DNA of 64,000 bases from Tubiluchus corallicola (Eukaryota; Priapulida; Priapulimorpha; Priapulimorphida; Tubiluchidae), in assembly GCA_030141605.1 (NCBI GenBank), contig JAQGDQ010000216.1, positions 228,259-292,258 of the forward strand, in the 5' to 3' direction. Position 1 is the first letter of the stretch. The number at the start of each line of letters is the position of its first letter. Positions 8,759 to 16,538 of this stretch are shown in pieces. Made by a program: the position numbers and the translations under genes. The notes under the pieces are model-generated. The model was not told the DNA's origin, ran no database searches, and saw only the letters and a list, made by a program, of their open reading frames with translations.

Positions 8759-9010
8759 TTATATAATTATATTGTTAATTGCGGCTACAATGGTATTTTC
8801 ATCATCTACAGAACCATTTGCTACGATAGTGCCTCCAGCGTCTTTTACAATTATATTTGTTACCGATATGGCGTTGGCTAAATTAGGTTTGGCTTTTATT
8901 ACGCTAAATATATTTACAAAACCTGTTTTGTCTATCTCTGCACGATATATTTTGGGATATACCACCCCATCCTTCAAAAAATTGTTACTATTAAGCTCTT
9001 GTATTTCCAT
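8759..9010 (-). CDS. Tail-fibre N-terminal module, duplicated stand-alone copy
   Basis: An 83-residue ORF whose first 26 residues equal those of the downstream fibre and whose remainder is closely related (NAISVTNIIVKD, VDDENTIV.AINNI). It stops 2 bases before the start codon of the full fibre gene. It could be a small accessory baseplate adaptor or the stump of an older fibre gene whose distal part was lost when the present fibre arose. The frame is intact with its own ATG. Confidence 0.55.
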   Translation of the reverse strand: MEIQELNSNNFLKDGVVYPKIYRAEIDKTGFVNIFSVIKAKPNLANAISVTNIIVKDAGGTIVANGSVDDENTIVAAINNIII

Positions 9011-9025
9011 TGTTTATATAGTTTT

Positions 9026-9529
9026 TTAATTTTCAAATTGCGGATCTACTACGCCGCTGGCGGGTGTTAATGTATAGGGTTGGTTGTAGGCGGTGTATAC
9101 AGTGCAGCCAAACTCTAGTTCATAAGTAAGCCAGCCGCGTGTGGGTAGTCGGTTAAATCGCGTAAGGTAGAGCTGTGAGTGGCAGGTGTTGGCGGTGCCT
9201 CCTATAGCTTCGTATATAACTTGTAATTTATCGAGATGTTCTAAGGCTACGGCTTGCTCCGCACTTATGTTACTGGCTCGTTCGCTTACACTGAAGGCTA
9301 CTTTTATATTTATAGTAAGGCTGCCCTGTTGTGTGGTGCGTCCGTTGAGTTCGAACTCCTGGCCTTGCTGTACATCTATCAATACGGCAGGAAAGCTAAC
9401 GGGTGCATTGGCTTTTTCTTCTAATTGTCCAAAGTCCCAGTCTAAGTAATAGGCTTCTAATTTGCCATCGCTCACGGCTTGTTGCAAGTTGTTATCTATG
9501 CCTGTGAATATTTGTTTGAGGAATTGCAT
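9026..9529 (-). CDS. Phage tail/neck protein (Mu gp37-position protein)
   Basis: A 167-residue acidic protein with alternating beta pattern and no signal peptide. Motifs include FPAVLIDVQQGQEFELNGR and a GWLTYELEFGCTVY strand near the C terminus. It lies directly after the virion morphogenesis gene (1-base overlap), the place where Mu-like phages encode a small tail-completion protein. The name is inferred from position and size. Confidence 0.5.
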   Translation of the reverse strand: MQFLKQIFTGIDNNLQQAVSDGKLEAYYLDWDFGQLEEKANAPVSFPAVLIDVQQGQEFELNGRTTQQGSLTINIKVAFSVSERASNISAEQAVALEHLDKLQVIYEAIGGTANTCHSQLYLTRFNRLPTRGWLTYELEFGCTVYTAYNQPYTLTPASGVVDPQFEN

Positions 9530-9954
9530 TAATTATTAATTATCTTAGTTATATCTTGTTTTATGTTGCTTATAGCTTTATTTGTCCAGTTTTTGTGGAC
9601 TCCAGCATATTGTCGTTTGGGGATATAGGCAGAGCGGCGGCGTCCGGCACGTCCCCCTTCGTTATGTATCTCGGCATAAGGTTCCTCGCTGCTTATCACT
9701 ATCTTATTTCCTCTACCTTTTATCTTTATACTGTCACGTAAGTTGGTGGTGTCCACCAATAAGGGGTGTCCACGACCTGCATCCTTACGAGCTCGCCACC
9801 TGCGGCCTGCCGGTGATTTTGACTTACGAAAGTTACCTATTATATTCTTTTCCATTTCTACAGATATTACTTTAGGGGCTGTTTTTTGCAGGTATTTTTG
9901 TAGCTCGCTATTTCTTTTTTGCCATTTTTTCTGTAGCTGTTTTACTGTGCTCAT
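9529..9954 (-). CDS. Phage virion morphogenesis protein (Mu gpG / P2 gpS-like)
   Basis: A 141-residue strongly basic protein. The N-terminal half is helical and charged (LQKKWQKRNSELQKYLQK). The segment NFRKSKSPAGRRWRARKD followed by HPLLVDTTNLRDSIK and EEPYAEIHNEGGRAGR is the diagnostic core of the virion morphogenesis/tail-completion family. It probably acts at the head-tail junction. It follows the MuF gene in the leftward late arm with an 85-base gap. Confidence 0.75.
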   Translation of the reverse strand: MSTVKQLQKKWQKRNSELQKYLQKTAPKVISVEMEKNIIGNFRKSKSPAGRRWRARKDAGRGHPLLVDTTNLRDSIKIKGRGNKIVISSEEPYAEIHNEGGRAGRRRSAYIPKRQYAGVHKNWTNKAISNIKQDITKIINN

Positions 9955-10039
9955 TATTTTGTATTATATTTGTAGCTTATCGCGGTTTTGGGCGAAAGCT
10001 CTACTAAGATAGACAGGGGATTGCTTCGGCGTCCCCATT

Positions 10040-11311
10040 TTATTTTGCTAGGTTCTTATAATTATACTTACGCCATCGCTTATCAATAAAAATATGTACA
10101 TCGTTTATATTGGCTTTGGGTTTGCGTTTGGCGACCTCCTTTAATTGTCCTTTGGCGCGAGCAAAAGTCATCTCGTTGCTGCTAGTTACTTTGATGCTTA
10201 CATCTATTTTGTTTTTGCTTTTTTCTGCTTGTTTAACGGCTGTTTCTAATCGCACCCCAGCTCTTTTTGTGGTTTGTTTAAATTCGTTGAGCCTGTTAAA
10301 TACCATTGCATCTATATGTTTTTTGCCGTGGATATATCCGTTTGGCATAAATTCTACAAGGTGGCCGCGGTTGTTAAACTCCTTAGCTATTTCCAGTTCT
10401 TGCGACTTCGGAGATAAGCTACGTGGTACAAGTGTGGGCGGCTTGGTGTTTCCTGCAAGAAATTGCCTTGTATAACCCTGATCAAAACGTGCTGCCCATT
10501 GCAGAGCTTTATTGGGTTGTGGAGTCGTAAAGTAAGGGTGGGATTTGTCAAAGGGTGGTTCCTTTCCATAATTAGAACTAAACATTGGCTTCAGTTCTAA
10601 TTCTCCTTTTTGTGTTTGTTTACTCCGTGTAGACTCTACTGTACAGCGGCATCCCCAATCGTTTGGCGGCAAATGAGTAGCCCAAAAGGGGTGGTCGATG
10701 GGATATACAGAGCCGTCTATTTGCTGATGGTCGGGGCGTACCTTGCTGTCCCCCGCTGTGAGGTAGCGTATAGATGGGTAGAGGTCTTTGTTCTGTACAG
10801 CTCTTTGCCACTTTTCGGCCATAGCTGCCGAGCGGTTGGCGTGCATATATTCGCTTCGTAGCCAATTCTTATTGTATTTTTCTGATATTTTCAAAGCCTC
10901 TTTTTTAAATTGCTCAAATGTTCTGCGCTCGCCCCCGCTGTTTACAAGTTGTTGAGCTACTTCAAGTGTATTGTTGTGATTTTTAAAAGCTGCAAAAGTT
11001 GAAAAATTGGTTTTTACCCGTTGTACAAAATTCCAGTTGGGTTCATTCCACTTAGTTTTTAATATATTTTGTTTATAAGTTTTGTTGTAATTATTTACAA
11101 AACCGTTGTATGTTTTTTCAAATGTTTTACGGTCTATTTCGCCCGCCTTTAAACTGCCTTTAAACAGCCTTGCAATAGTGTTGTTTATCTCTTTTTGTAG
11201 TGATGGTAGTATTACATCGTTTGTTAGTTGTTGGTTGTCCTTGTTGTATAATTTGTGTAGTGCTATAAAGTGTTGTTTTGCTGCCCCGCTTTTAATTACG
11301 GGGCTTATACG
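10040..11311 (-). CDS. MuF-like minor head protein with C-terminal nuclease-like domain, probably made by -1 frameshift
   Basis: The open frame runs from the end of the portal gene to TAA at 10040 (about 423 codons) and contains no ATG, GTG or TTG until a TTG at 10894, which would remove about 140 residues. The middle has the MuF core: KWNEPNWNFVQRVKTNF, SEYMHANRSAAMAEKWQ, then RPDHQQIDGSVYPIDHPFW and PPNDWGCRCTVE. The last 100 residues (MPNGYIHGKKHIDAMVFN onward, with LNEFKQTTKR and DVHIFIDKRWRKY) resemble CdiA-CT/PBECR-type nuclease domains described in MuF proteins. A canonical -1 signal at 11283-11317 connects portal to this frame. MuF proteins are minor capsid components injected or packaged with DNA. 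The nuclease call is by pattern only. Confidence 0.7.
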   Translation of the reverse strand, partial: RISPVIKSGAAKQHFIALHKLYNKDNQQLTNDVILPSLQKEINNTIARLFKGSLKAGEIDRKTFEKTYNGFVNNYNKTYKQNILKTKWNEPNWNFVQRVKTNFSTFAAFKNHNNTLEVAQQLVNSGGERRTFEQFKKEALKISEKYNKNWLRSEYMHANRSAAMAEKWQRAVQNKDLYPSIRYLTAGDSKVRPDHQQIDGSVYPIDHPFWATHLPPNDWGCRCTVESTRSKQTQKGELELKPMFSSNYGKEPPFDKSHPYFTTPQPNKALQWAARFDQGYTRQFLAGNTKPPTLVPRSLSPKSQELEIAKEFNNRGHLVEFMPNGYIHGKKHIDAMVFNRLNEFKQTTKRAGVRLETAVKQAEKSKNKIDVSIKVTSSNEMTFARAKGQLKEVAKRKPKANINDVHIFIDKRWRKYNYKNLAK

Positions 11312-11317
11312 AAAAAA
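11283..11317 (-). promoter_or_regulatory. Probable programmed -1 ribosomal frameshift signal (portal to MuF)
   Basis: Read on the minus strand this is heptamer T TTT TTC (11311-11317) in register with the portal codons, a 6-base spacer GTATAA that contains the portal stop codon, then a perfect 6-bp stem GCCCCG/CGGGGC with a 10-base loop (11283-11304). A -1 slip enters the MuF frame, which otherwise lacks a normal start. All parts are seen directly; function is inferred. Confidence 0.7.
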
Positions 11318-12576
11318 TCTTTAACCTTCAGTTCGTTTGTTCTACCTACGTTACGCGGTGTTAGTGTGTCTTCTTCGTCTTGTGGTGTATTGCGTTTGTA
11401 GCGTTCGTAGAGCTCTTCTTTGGAGAGCGGCACTCCCATACTTAGAAGGGTTTCATCTACCTTTATGTGTTCTTCTGTACTATGTGTGTTTACCTCTTTA
11501 AACTGGAACTCACCTTGCAAATTCCAATTAGCACGGTTGAGTATAGGTAGTAGTTGGTTGTTAAGTGTACGTATTACCAATTGTCTGTCTTTGGAATTGA
11601 GCTGTTGGCTTACATCTCCATGTATTTGTGCCTGTGCGTAGCCAGAGTTGCGGCTGTCGAGTGTGGTCATGCTTTCACCTAATATACGTATGGCCATACG
11701 TTCCATCAGTCGCTTGTCAAGGGTGTCGTAAGTTCCATTAGCGCTTCCTGAGCCGCTGCCTGCTCCTGCATACATTATTTCTACATCTTTGTCGGTTATA
11801 AGTGTTGCTCCTGCTCCTGCTTCTTCTATTTGTTCTTTTATCTTCTCCCTTTCATCTTCATTATCCACTTTTATGTGTTTTTCGGGCATTCCGTATGTTT
11901 CGTTGCTTTCGCCCCAGTCGCCTATATTGTTCTCCATACGTATAGATAACTTACTGGCTTGTAGGTAAGCTCCCAAACTATACGGGTCGCCTACAGCTAT
12001 TGTGTTGTTGCTTTGTGGCGGTGTCAGGTAGCTTAAGCCTGTTGTGCTATAAGGGTCTTTTACTACTATGCCAAGCTCTGGCTTTACGTGTGAGCGAGGT
12101 ATAAGCACAACACTACCCTCTTCTATGCTGTTGGGCTTAGGTGCTGCTACTTCCAAAAGACTATATCCAAACAGCTCGCTGTTGATGGTTTCTTTTAATA
12201 TAGTGGTAAAATAATTGGTATCGAATATAGGGGCTATCTCTTCGTTCTCCGTGCCATCTTGGTTTTTAAATATTATGGGCGTGTTGAGTATGGGCATACG
12301 GCGTTTATCTGATAGTGATGCTAAGAAGTCGTCTTTGCTTAATACATCCCAGTATAGTTCGTAGAGTAGTTTGCGGGTCTTGGTCTCTCCGCAGGCGTGG
12401 TCGCGTGCAGCCTTCCAGTCTTGCATATCGCGACGGCGTTTGCTAAATGTAGTAAGGTTGATGTATTTAATAAGGGTGTTTTCTGCGTTTTCGCCCCGTG
12501 TTATAGTTACCCTACCTGTGTCAAGTCTAGCAGGTGGTACGGGTTTTTTCCTCCATTTTTTAAAAAAGCTAAACAT
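11305..12576 (-). CDS. Phage portal protein (DUF935, Mu gp29-like)
   Basis: A 423-residue portal subunit that forms the dodecameric DNA gate of the head. It shows the DUF935 pattern: PILNTPIIFKNQDG, an EIAPIFDTNYFTTIL helix, FGYSLLEVAAP near residue 135, RMENNIGDWGESNETYG, and a RILGESMTTLDSRNSGYAQ block near residue 295. The acidic C-terminal tail ends KVKDFFV. The gene overlaps the upstream gp36-like gene by 8 bases. Its last codons form part of the frameshift signal into the MuF frame, so a portal-MuF fusion of roughly 845 residues may be made as a minor product. Confidence 0.8.
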   Translation of the reverse strand: MFSFFKKWRKKPVPPARLDTGRVTITRGENAENTLIKYINLTTFSKRRRDMQDWKAARDHACGETKTRKLLYELYWDVLSKDDFLASLSDKRRMPILNTPIIFKNQDGTENEEIAPIFDTNYFTTILKETINSELFGYSLLEVAAPKPNSIEEGSVVLIPRSHVKPELGIVVKDPYSTTGLSYLTPPQSNNTIAVGDPYSLGAYLQASKLSIRMENNIGDWGESNETYGMPEKHIKVDNEDEREKIKEQIEEAGAGATLITDKDVEIMYAGAGSGSGSANGTYDTLDKRLMERMAIRILGESMTTLDSRNSGYAQAQIHGDVSQQLNSKDRQLVIRTLNNQLLPILNRANWNLQGEFQFKEVNTHSTEEHIKVDETLLSMGVPLSKEELYERYKRNTPQDEEDTLTPRNVGRTNELKVKDFFV

Positions 12577-12985
12577 AGTTATCTCGTTTTATTGCGTTAC
12601 GGCTTACAATTTGCGTTTTACGTTCAGCAGTATCTTCTCTACGTGCCAAATCAGGATATATACCACTAGTTTGCGCCCCTCGTAACCATTCAATAGCTCT
12701 TTTGTAGCGAGTCTCTCTATCTATAATATCCTGCCCTGCCTGCTCTCTACTCACTATAATGTATATGGCTATATCGGCTACTAAGTTCACGAGTAGCTGG
12801 TGGCGGTCTGTACCAGTTTTTGTAAATATAATTTCCACATCATAACTATCAAACAAGTAAGTGGTAGCTTCGCTCTGGGCCGAGTCAATAGCTGCATTTA
12901 TGATGGTGTCGTCGCCACGTGTTATTTGTTCTAGCTCATCTATTAGTATTTGTTTTGTTATGTCTGTTTTATTTATAAAACTCAT
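12569..12985 (-). CDS. DUF1320 / Mu gp36-like head-tail connector protein
   Basis: A 138-residue helical protein. The pattern of an N-terminal TKQILIDELEQITRGDD helix, AAIDSAQSEATTYLFDSYD, then a long helix LLVNLVADIAIYIIVSREQ with ERYKRAIEWL-like spacing (TRYKRAIEWLRG) is that of the gp36/DUF1320 neck proteins. These proteins connect portal and tail in Mu-like phages. It overlaps the portal start by 8 bases. The start is ATG 12985. Confidence 0.7.
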   Translation of the reverse strand: MSFINKTDITKQILIDELEQITRGDDTIINAAIDSAQSEATTYLFDSYDVEIIFTKTGTDRHQLLVNLVADIAIYIIVSREQAGQDIIDRETRYKRAIEWLRGAQTSGIYPDLARREDTAERKTQIVSRNAIKRDNYV

Positions 12986-13001
12986 ATCCGCTGTTTTTCT
13001 A

Positions 13002-13577
13002 TCAATTGTTATCTATTTTTGTAAGTACAAAATCTTCATCACTTATTAATTTCATAGTATAGGCTTGAGCATGTTGTATCCCTTCCATTTGCGGGAAGTT
13101 AATATCAGTGATTACTACTTTTGTTATATCAAGCAGCTCGCAGATTGGGTTGGTTATGCTAAGGCTGCCAGTGCTAGCTGTACTGTCGAATAACTCGCGT
13201 ATAGCTCTGACTTCTTCGCGCGGATAGCGTATAGGGTTGATGGGGTTGAGCACTATGCCCTTGATCTCTATCTGCCAATCGGTCTGTCCTATTATCTCTT
13301 TTACACTACCTGCTCTACGAGTCCCTGTGAGTTGTGTGCTGACTATTTCATTACGTTTGCTAAACGAAATAAGCGGTTCGTTAGGTAGTTGTAGGTCGCC
13401 TATTTTGACAGGGGCAAATAGCTGAACACCGTTGAATGTAGTAGAGTCAAAAGCTGAAAGATCAAAACCAGTATCGCCAATTAAGTTGGTTTGCAACTTT
13501 CCGTAAGTAGCTCCAAAAAACTTAGCATATAATACGCTTAGTCCTATTACGTTTTTATCTGGTGGGCGTATGGTCAT
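13002..13577 (-). CDS. Phage baseplate/tail protein (DUF6046-like)
   Basis: A 191-residue mostly beta protein, placed between tape measure and gp36-like gene. Motifs include LPNEPLISFSKRNEIVST, a TDWQIEIKGIVLNP strand and YPREEVRAIRELFDS, which I associate with DUF6046-type baseplate proteins of Bacteroidota Mu-like phages. Upstream there is a 151-base spacer with a tandemly duplicated leader plus pseudo-start. The function is probably a hub or LysM-position protein; assignment is by motif memory and position. Confidence 0.5.
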   Translation of the reverse strand: MTIRPPDKNVIGLSVLYAKFFGATYGKLQTNLIGDTGFDLSAFDSTTFNGVQLFAPVKIGDLQLPNEPLISFSKRNEIVSTQLTGTRRAGSVKEIIGQTDWQIEIKGIVLNPINPIRYPREEVRAIRELFDSTASTGSLSITNPICELLDITKVVITDINFPQMEGIQHAQAYTMKLISDEDFVLTKIDNN

Positions 13578-13728
13578 TTTAGTAAGTTAAAAGTTAAAAA
13601 CTAAAAGATGAAAGCAGTTTTTATCTTCTCTCTATTATCTTAATTAGTGGGTGCATGTTCATTTTAGCAAGTTGAAAATTAAAAATTAAAAGATTTTAAT
13701 ACGAGAAAAGTTAAAAACTGCTTTCATT
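13578..13728 (-). repeat. Tandemly duplicated leader upstream of baseplate gene; same leader recurs at 22191-22270
   Basis: Reading leftward, the leader (CTTTCATCTTTTA then TTTTTAACTTTTAACTT and AAAATG) occurs just before the gene start at 13577. A diverged second copy about 93 bases upstream (13651-13728) includes a mock start AAAATGAACATG. The same leader, in the same orientation relative to its gene, precedes the spike gene at 22271. An inverted pair (GATGAAAGCAGTTTTT at about 13607 and AAAAACTGCTTTCAT at about 13711) could also form a long-range stem. Confidence 0.5.
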
Positions 13729-15615
13729 TTAATTCGTGGTTTGTATTTGGTTAATACCGTTAAGTGTTTCTATCAATGTCTGCTCTATCTTTTCTCGCAT
13801 CTCTTCTACTCCTTCTTGCAGTGTTTGGGGTAGTATTTTTAGTTCGTTTACTAAGTTATTGATACTTACATTTATATTTGTTGTTTTTTTACCTCCCCCA
13901 TGTATCGCTTCTATACCGCTTTGCACAGTAGCAGGTGTGGTTGCTGACGTATCAGTTATTGCTCCTGCTTCTCCGAAAAATTCTGGAACGTTTTCTTCCT
14001 TTTCTTCTTCCTTTTCCTCTTCCGTTTTTGCTTTCTTTTTTACTTCAGCTTCGACGTCGACGCCCAGCTTTTCTCGCATATTTTTAATAAAACCTTCTCC
14101 CTTTGCAGCTAATTTGCCTAAACCCGGTATTTTTGAAAGGAGGCCTAAAAACTTCTGCAGAGGTTGCAGCAGAGCATCTAAGAGGGTGATGCCTATCTGT
14201 TTAATGCCACTCAAAATACCCCCATCCGCAAAAGCTTTTTTAACTTTGTCCCAATTTCGCCTAAATGACTGAATAAGTGATATAACAAACCCTAAGGGGC
14301 CCATAAATATACTTACTGCAGCACCCCATTCATCCCACTTTTTTATAACTAAAACAACAAGCCCAACTAAGATAGCTATAGCAGCAATGATTTTACCAAC
14401 GGGGTTAGCTTTTAAAGCTTTATTTAATAGCCACTGTGCAGCTGTCCATATTTTGGTTGCACCTGCCACAAGGAGCGTCCACGCGTATTGCAACTTCGCT
14501 ACTATTAGTTGTCTGCCTTGCGCGGTGGCTATTGTATTTAATATAGGTGCTATAATTTTATAACCTTGCCATGCTACTAATAGTTTAAAAGCAATGGGAA
14601 TTATCTTCTTTATCAATTCTGAATTTTCCGCAAAAAATGTAGCTATTTTAGCTATTTCTTGCCCCAAAGGCTTCAAAACGGGCATTAGCCCCTCCATTAT
14701 GCTTTCCTGAATGTCGCCTATGGTATTTTGGAACTGTATCATAGCACCTACATCGGTTTGTGCCAATGCCTCTGCTGTACCTCCATACTGCTTCCCAAGT
14801 TCGTCTAATATAAGAGTTTGAGCTTGTGCTATCTGGTTACTTTCTGTAAGTTGTTTAATAAGGTCTATTTGCTGTTGTGAGAATTGAATACCTGCTCTAG
14901 ATAGTGCTGATAAGTTTTTTACAGGGTCGTTAAGAGCTTTCCCCAGCATAATAGAGGTGCTGCGAAGATCTTCGCTAGTAGCTTTTGTGCCTTTTAGCTT
15001 AGAGGTAACATCTAAAACTGTTTTTTGCACACGGTCAAACTGGCTGCCCGTTACTTTTGTGAAAGTAAGCATCTGTGCCGTAACACCTTGTAAAATGGAT
15101 TCATCGCCAAATATGGTATTAGATTGTAATTGTGAAGCTTGCTTCTTAAGGTCTTCTAGCGAACGCCCTGCTGCTTGGTTTGTACTTATTAATCCAGCCT
15201 CCACATTAGCTACAGCACTGACTTGCTCCCCGTATTTCTTCCAGCTGTCGCGTGCAATAATTAATCCAGAAGCTACACCAATAAAGCCACCAAGCCCTGC
15301 AGTCATCTGTTTTAGGCGAGTAATAGTAGATTGTGGCGGCAGATTCTTTAGGCGATTGAGTTGTTTTTCTGTTTTGCGAATTTCAAGATTAAAATTAGAA
15401 ATTTTTCCGTGCGAAAACGCCTTATCCCTTTTTACACTTAGCTCTTCTAACTTTGTCTGGAGCTTCGTTATTGGGGTTGTTGTTTTATTTATTTTGTTTT
15501 GAAATACCGTTGTTTTTTTAGATATACTGCCCAGTCCAGATTCTACAGACTTTTGTAGTTTGCGAAACTTCGAACTTACAGCGTCTTTTATATCTAAGGT
15601 TAAAACATCGGCCAT
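13729..15615 (-). CDS. Phage tail tape measure protein
   Basis: A 628-residue protein that sets tail length. The N-terminal 110 residues are coiled coil (KKTTVFQNKINKTTTPIT, LEELSVKRDK). A TP901-type core follows with GLISTNQAAGRSLEDLKKQ, GVTAQMLTFTKVTG and LGKALNDPVKNLSALSRAG. The central 350-460 region is hydrophobic (FKLLVAWQGYKIIAPIL, VGKIIAAIAILVGLVVLVI). The C terminus is helical and charged. It follows the tail chaperone genes directly, the expected order. The length suggests a short-to-medium contractile tail. Confidence 0.8.
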   Translation of the reverse strand: MADVLTLDIKDAVSSKFRKLQKSVESGLGSISKKTTVFQNKINKTTTPITKLQTKLEELSVKRDKAFSHGKISNFNLEIRKTEKQLNRLKNLPPQSTITRLKQMTAGLGGFIGVASGLIIARDSWKKYGEQVSAVANVEAGLISTNQAAGRSLEDLKKQASQLQSNTIFGDESILQGVTAQMLTFTKVTGSQFDRVQKTVLDVTSKLKGTKATSEDLRSTSIMLGKALNDPVKNLSALSRAGIQFSQQQIDLIKQLTESNQIAQAQTLILDELGKQYGGTAEALAQTDVGAMIQFQNTIGDIQESIMEGLMPVLKPLGQEIAKIATFFAENSELIKKIIPIAFKLLVAWQGYKIIAPILNTIATAQGRQLIVAKLQYAWTLLVAGATKIWTAAQWLLNKALKANPVGKIIAAIAILVGLVVLVIKKWDEWGAAVSIFMGPLGFVISLIQSFRRNWDKVKKAFADGGILSGIKQIGITLLDALLQPLQKFLGLLSKIPGLGKLAAKGEGFIKNMREKLGVDVEAEVKKKAKTEEEKEEEKEENVPEFFGEAGAITDTSATTPATVQSGIEAIHGGGKKTTNINVSINNLVNELKILPQTLQEGVEEMREKIEQTLIETLNGINQIQTTN

Positions 15616-15626
15616 CTTTTAAATAG

Positions 15627-15799
15627 TTACTTTGTTTTTGCTTCCTGTTTTAAAATGTGTTGTAGTTGGGCGAAACGTAATGCCCATTCGTTATCACTAA
15701 AATTATCAGTGCTAGTGTGTAGATGTCGTCGCATAAGGGTGTCTACATAGAGCAGCCAATTTTCCTGTGGCGTACCCTTATACGACCTTACAACTTTAC
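15627..15799 (-). CDS. Tail assembly chaperone, -1 frame extension (gpGT/Mu gp42-like)
   Basis: A 51-codon-plus open frame between chaperone stop (15788) and tape-measure start (15615). Reading leftward it includes YKGTPQENWLLYVDTLMRRH and ends LQHILKQEAKTK at TAA 15627. It lacks a start codon at its beginning and is in the -1 frame relative to the upstream chaperone gene, exactly the gpG/gpGT arrangement known in lambda, Mu and many tailed phages. A GGTAAAG at about 15794-15800 resembles lambda's GGGAAAG slip site but is imperfect. Product expected: chaperone-T fusion. Confidence 0.6.
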
Positions 15800-16084
15800 C
15801 AACTGCCCTTCACGAACATTAATCATTTCTTGGACTGCTCCCACAGCTGCGAGATGTAGCTCTGCATCTTGTTTAAAAGATTCATCGCCTGCTACAAAGC
15901 ATTTTTTAATTACGAACATAGTAGTGTTAAGCGGGTCTTGGCTCATATTAGCAACAACATAAGAAAGTGTTTGCCTATCCATTTTTTTAAGAACACACCA
16001 TTTTTCTTCTACCTCTATTTTAAATATTTCTCCGTGTTGTTCTTTGAGCTTTTCTATCTGCTCTTTGCTTATCTTTTTTGTCAT
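15788..16084 (-). CDS. Tail assembly chaperone (gpG/Mu gp41-like)
   Basis: A 98-residue acidic-basic mixed protein located between tail tube and tape measure. It begins with a charged helix (KKISKEQIEKLKEQHGE), then KIEVEEKWCVLKKMDRQTL and a helical C-terminal half. This size and position fit the tail assembly chaperone that coats the tape measure protein before tube polymerisation. Its stop codon lies within the -1 open frame of the GT extension. Confidence 0.65.
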   Translation of the reverse strand: MTKKISKEQIEKLKEQHGEIFKIEVEEKWCVLKKMDRQTLSYVVANMSQDPLNTTMFVIKKCFVAGDESFKQDAELHLAAVGAVQEMINVREGQLVKL

Positions 16085-16094
16085 AATTTTTTAC

Positions 16095-16523
16095 TTATAC
16101 TTGTTTGACTTCAATTGCTTTAAAATTTAACTCTACTTCCATATTCAAGTCGCCTTGCTCCATACCCTCTTCGTAGCTTTCAAATTCAACCCCTTTGATT
16201 ATTTTGGCTAGCGGAGATCCTATCTCACCGTTGCCGGGGGTGTAGGCAACAGCTATGTCCCATTGTGCTTGGGTAAGTTCTTGAAAACCTGCTGTTTTTG
16301 AAGCCGATATAATAAATTCCAGCTCACTCTGCAAAAGCATAATACTGCCCTCCACACTGATATTACCGCTTTGGATGGCTAAGGGTCGGTTTCCTCTGCC
16401 GCGTAAATAATCTTTCTCCTGTGAAGTAGTGTATTTTACACCTCTAATCCCTACTATATCTCTCGCGCCAAGTACTACTGTAACATTAGCCCAAGCGTAT
16501 TGTTTGCTGTTAAATGCTGCCAT
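16095..16523 (-). CDS. Phage tail tube protein
   Basis: A 142-residue protein directly downstream of the sheath gene. Motifs: QYAWANVTVVLGARDIVGI, YTTSQEKDYLRGRGNRPLAIQSGN, and a central helix ELEFIISASKTAGFQ. The family is a short beta-barrel that stacks as hexameric rings under the sheath. Assigned from position after the sheath and the characteristic beta pattern. Separated from the sheath gene by 15 bases, with no break. Confidence 0.7.
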   Translation of the reverse strand: MAAFNSKQYAWANVTVVLGARDIVGIRGVKYTTSQEKDYLRGRGNRPLAIQSGNISVEGSIMLLQSELEFIISASKTAGFQELTQAQWDIAVAYTPGNGEIGSPLAKIIKGVEFESYEEGMEQGDLNMEVELNFKAIEVKQV

Positions 16524-16538
16524 AATTTTTTATTAAAA

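Noticed and set aside
7398-8766. Plus-strand frames opposite the tail fibre
   Set aside because: Antisense shadows of a Gly/Val/Thr-rich fibre; no start context or family similarity.
13736-14272. A 178-codon plus-strand frame opposite the tape measure gene
   Set aside because: It is an antisense shadow with serine/phenylalanine-rich composition typical of reversed Lys/Glu-rich coding sequence.
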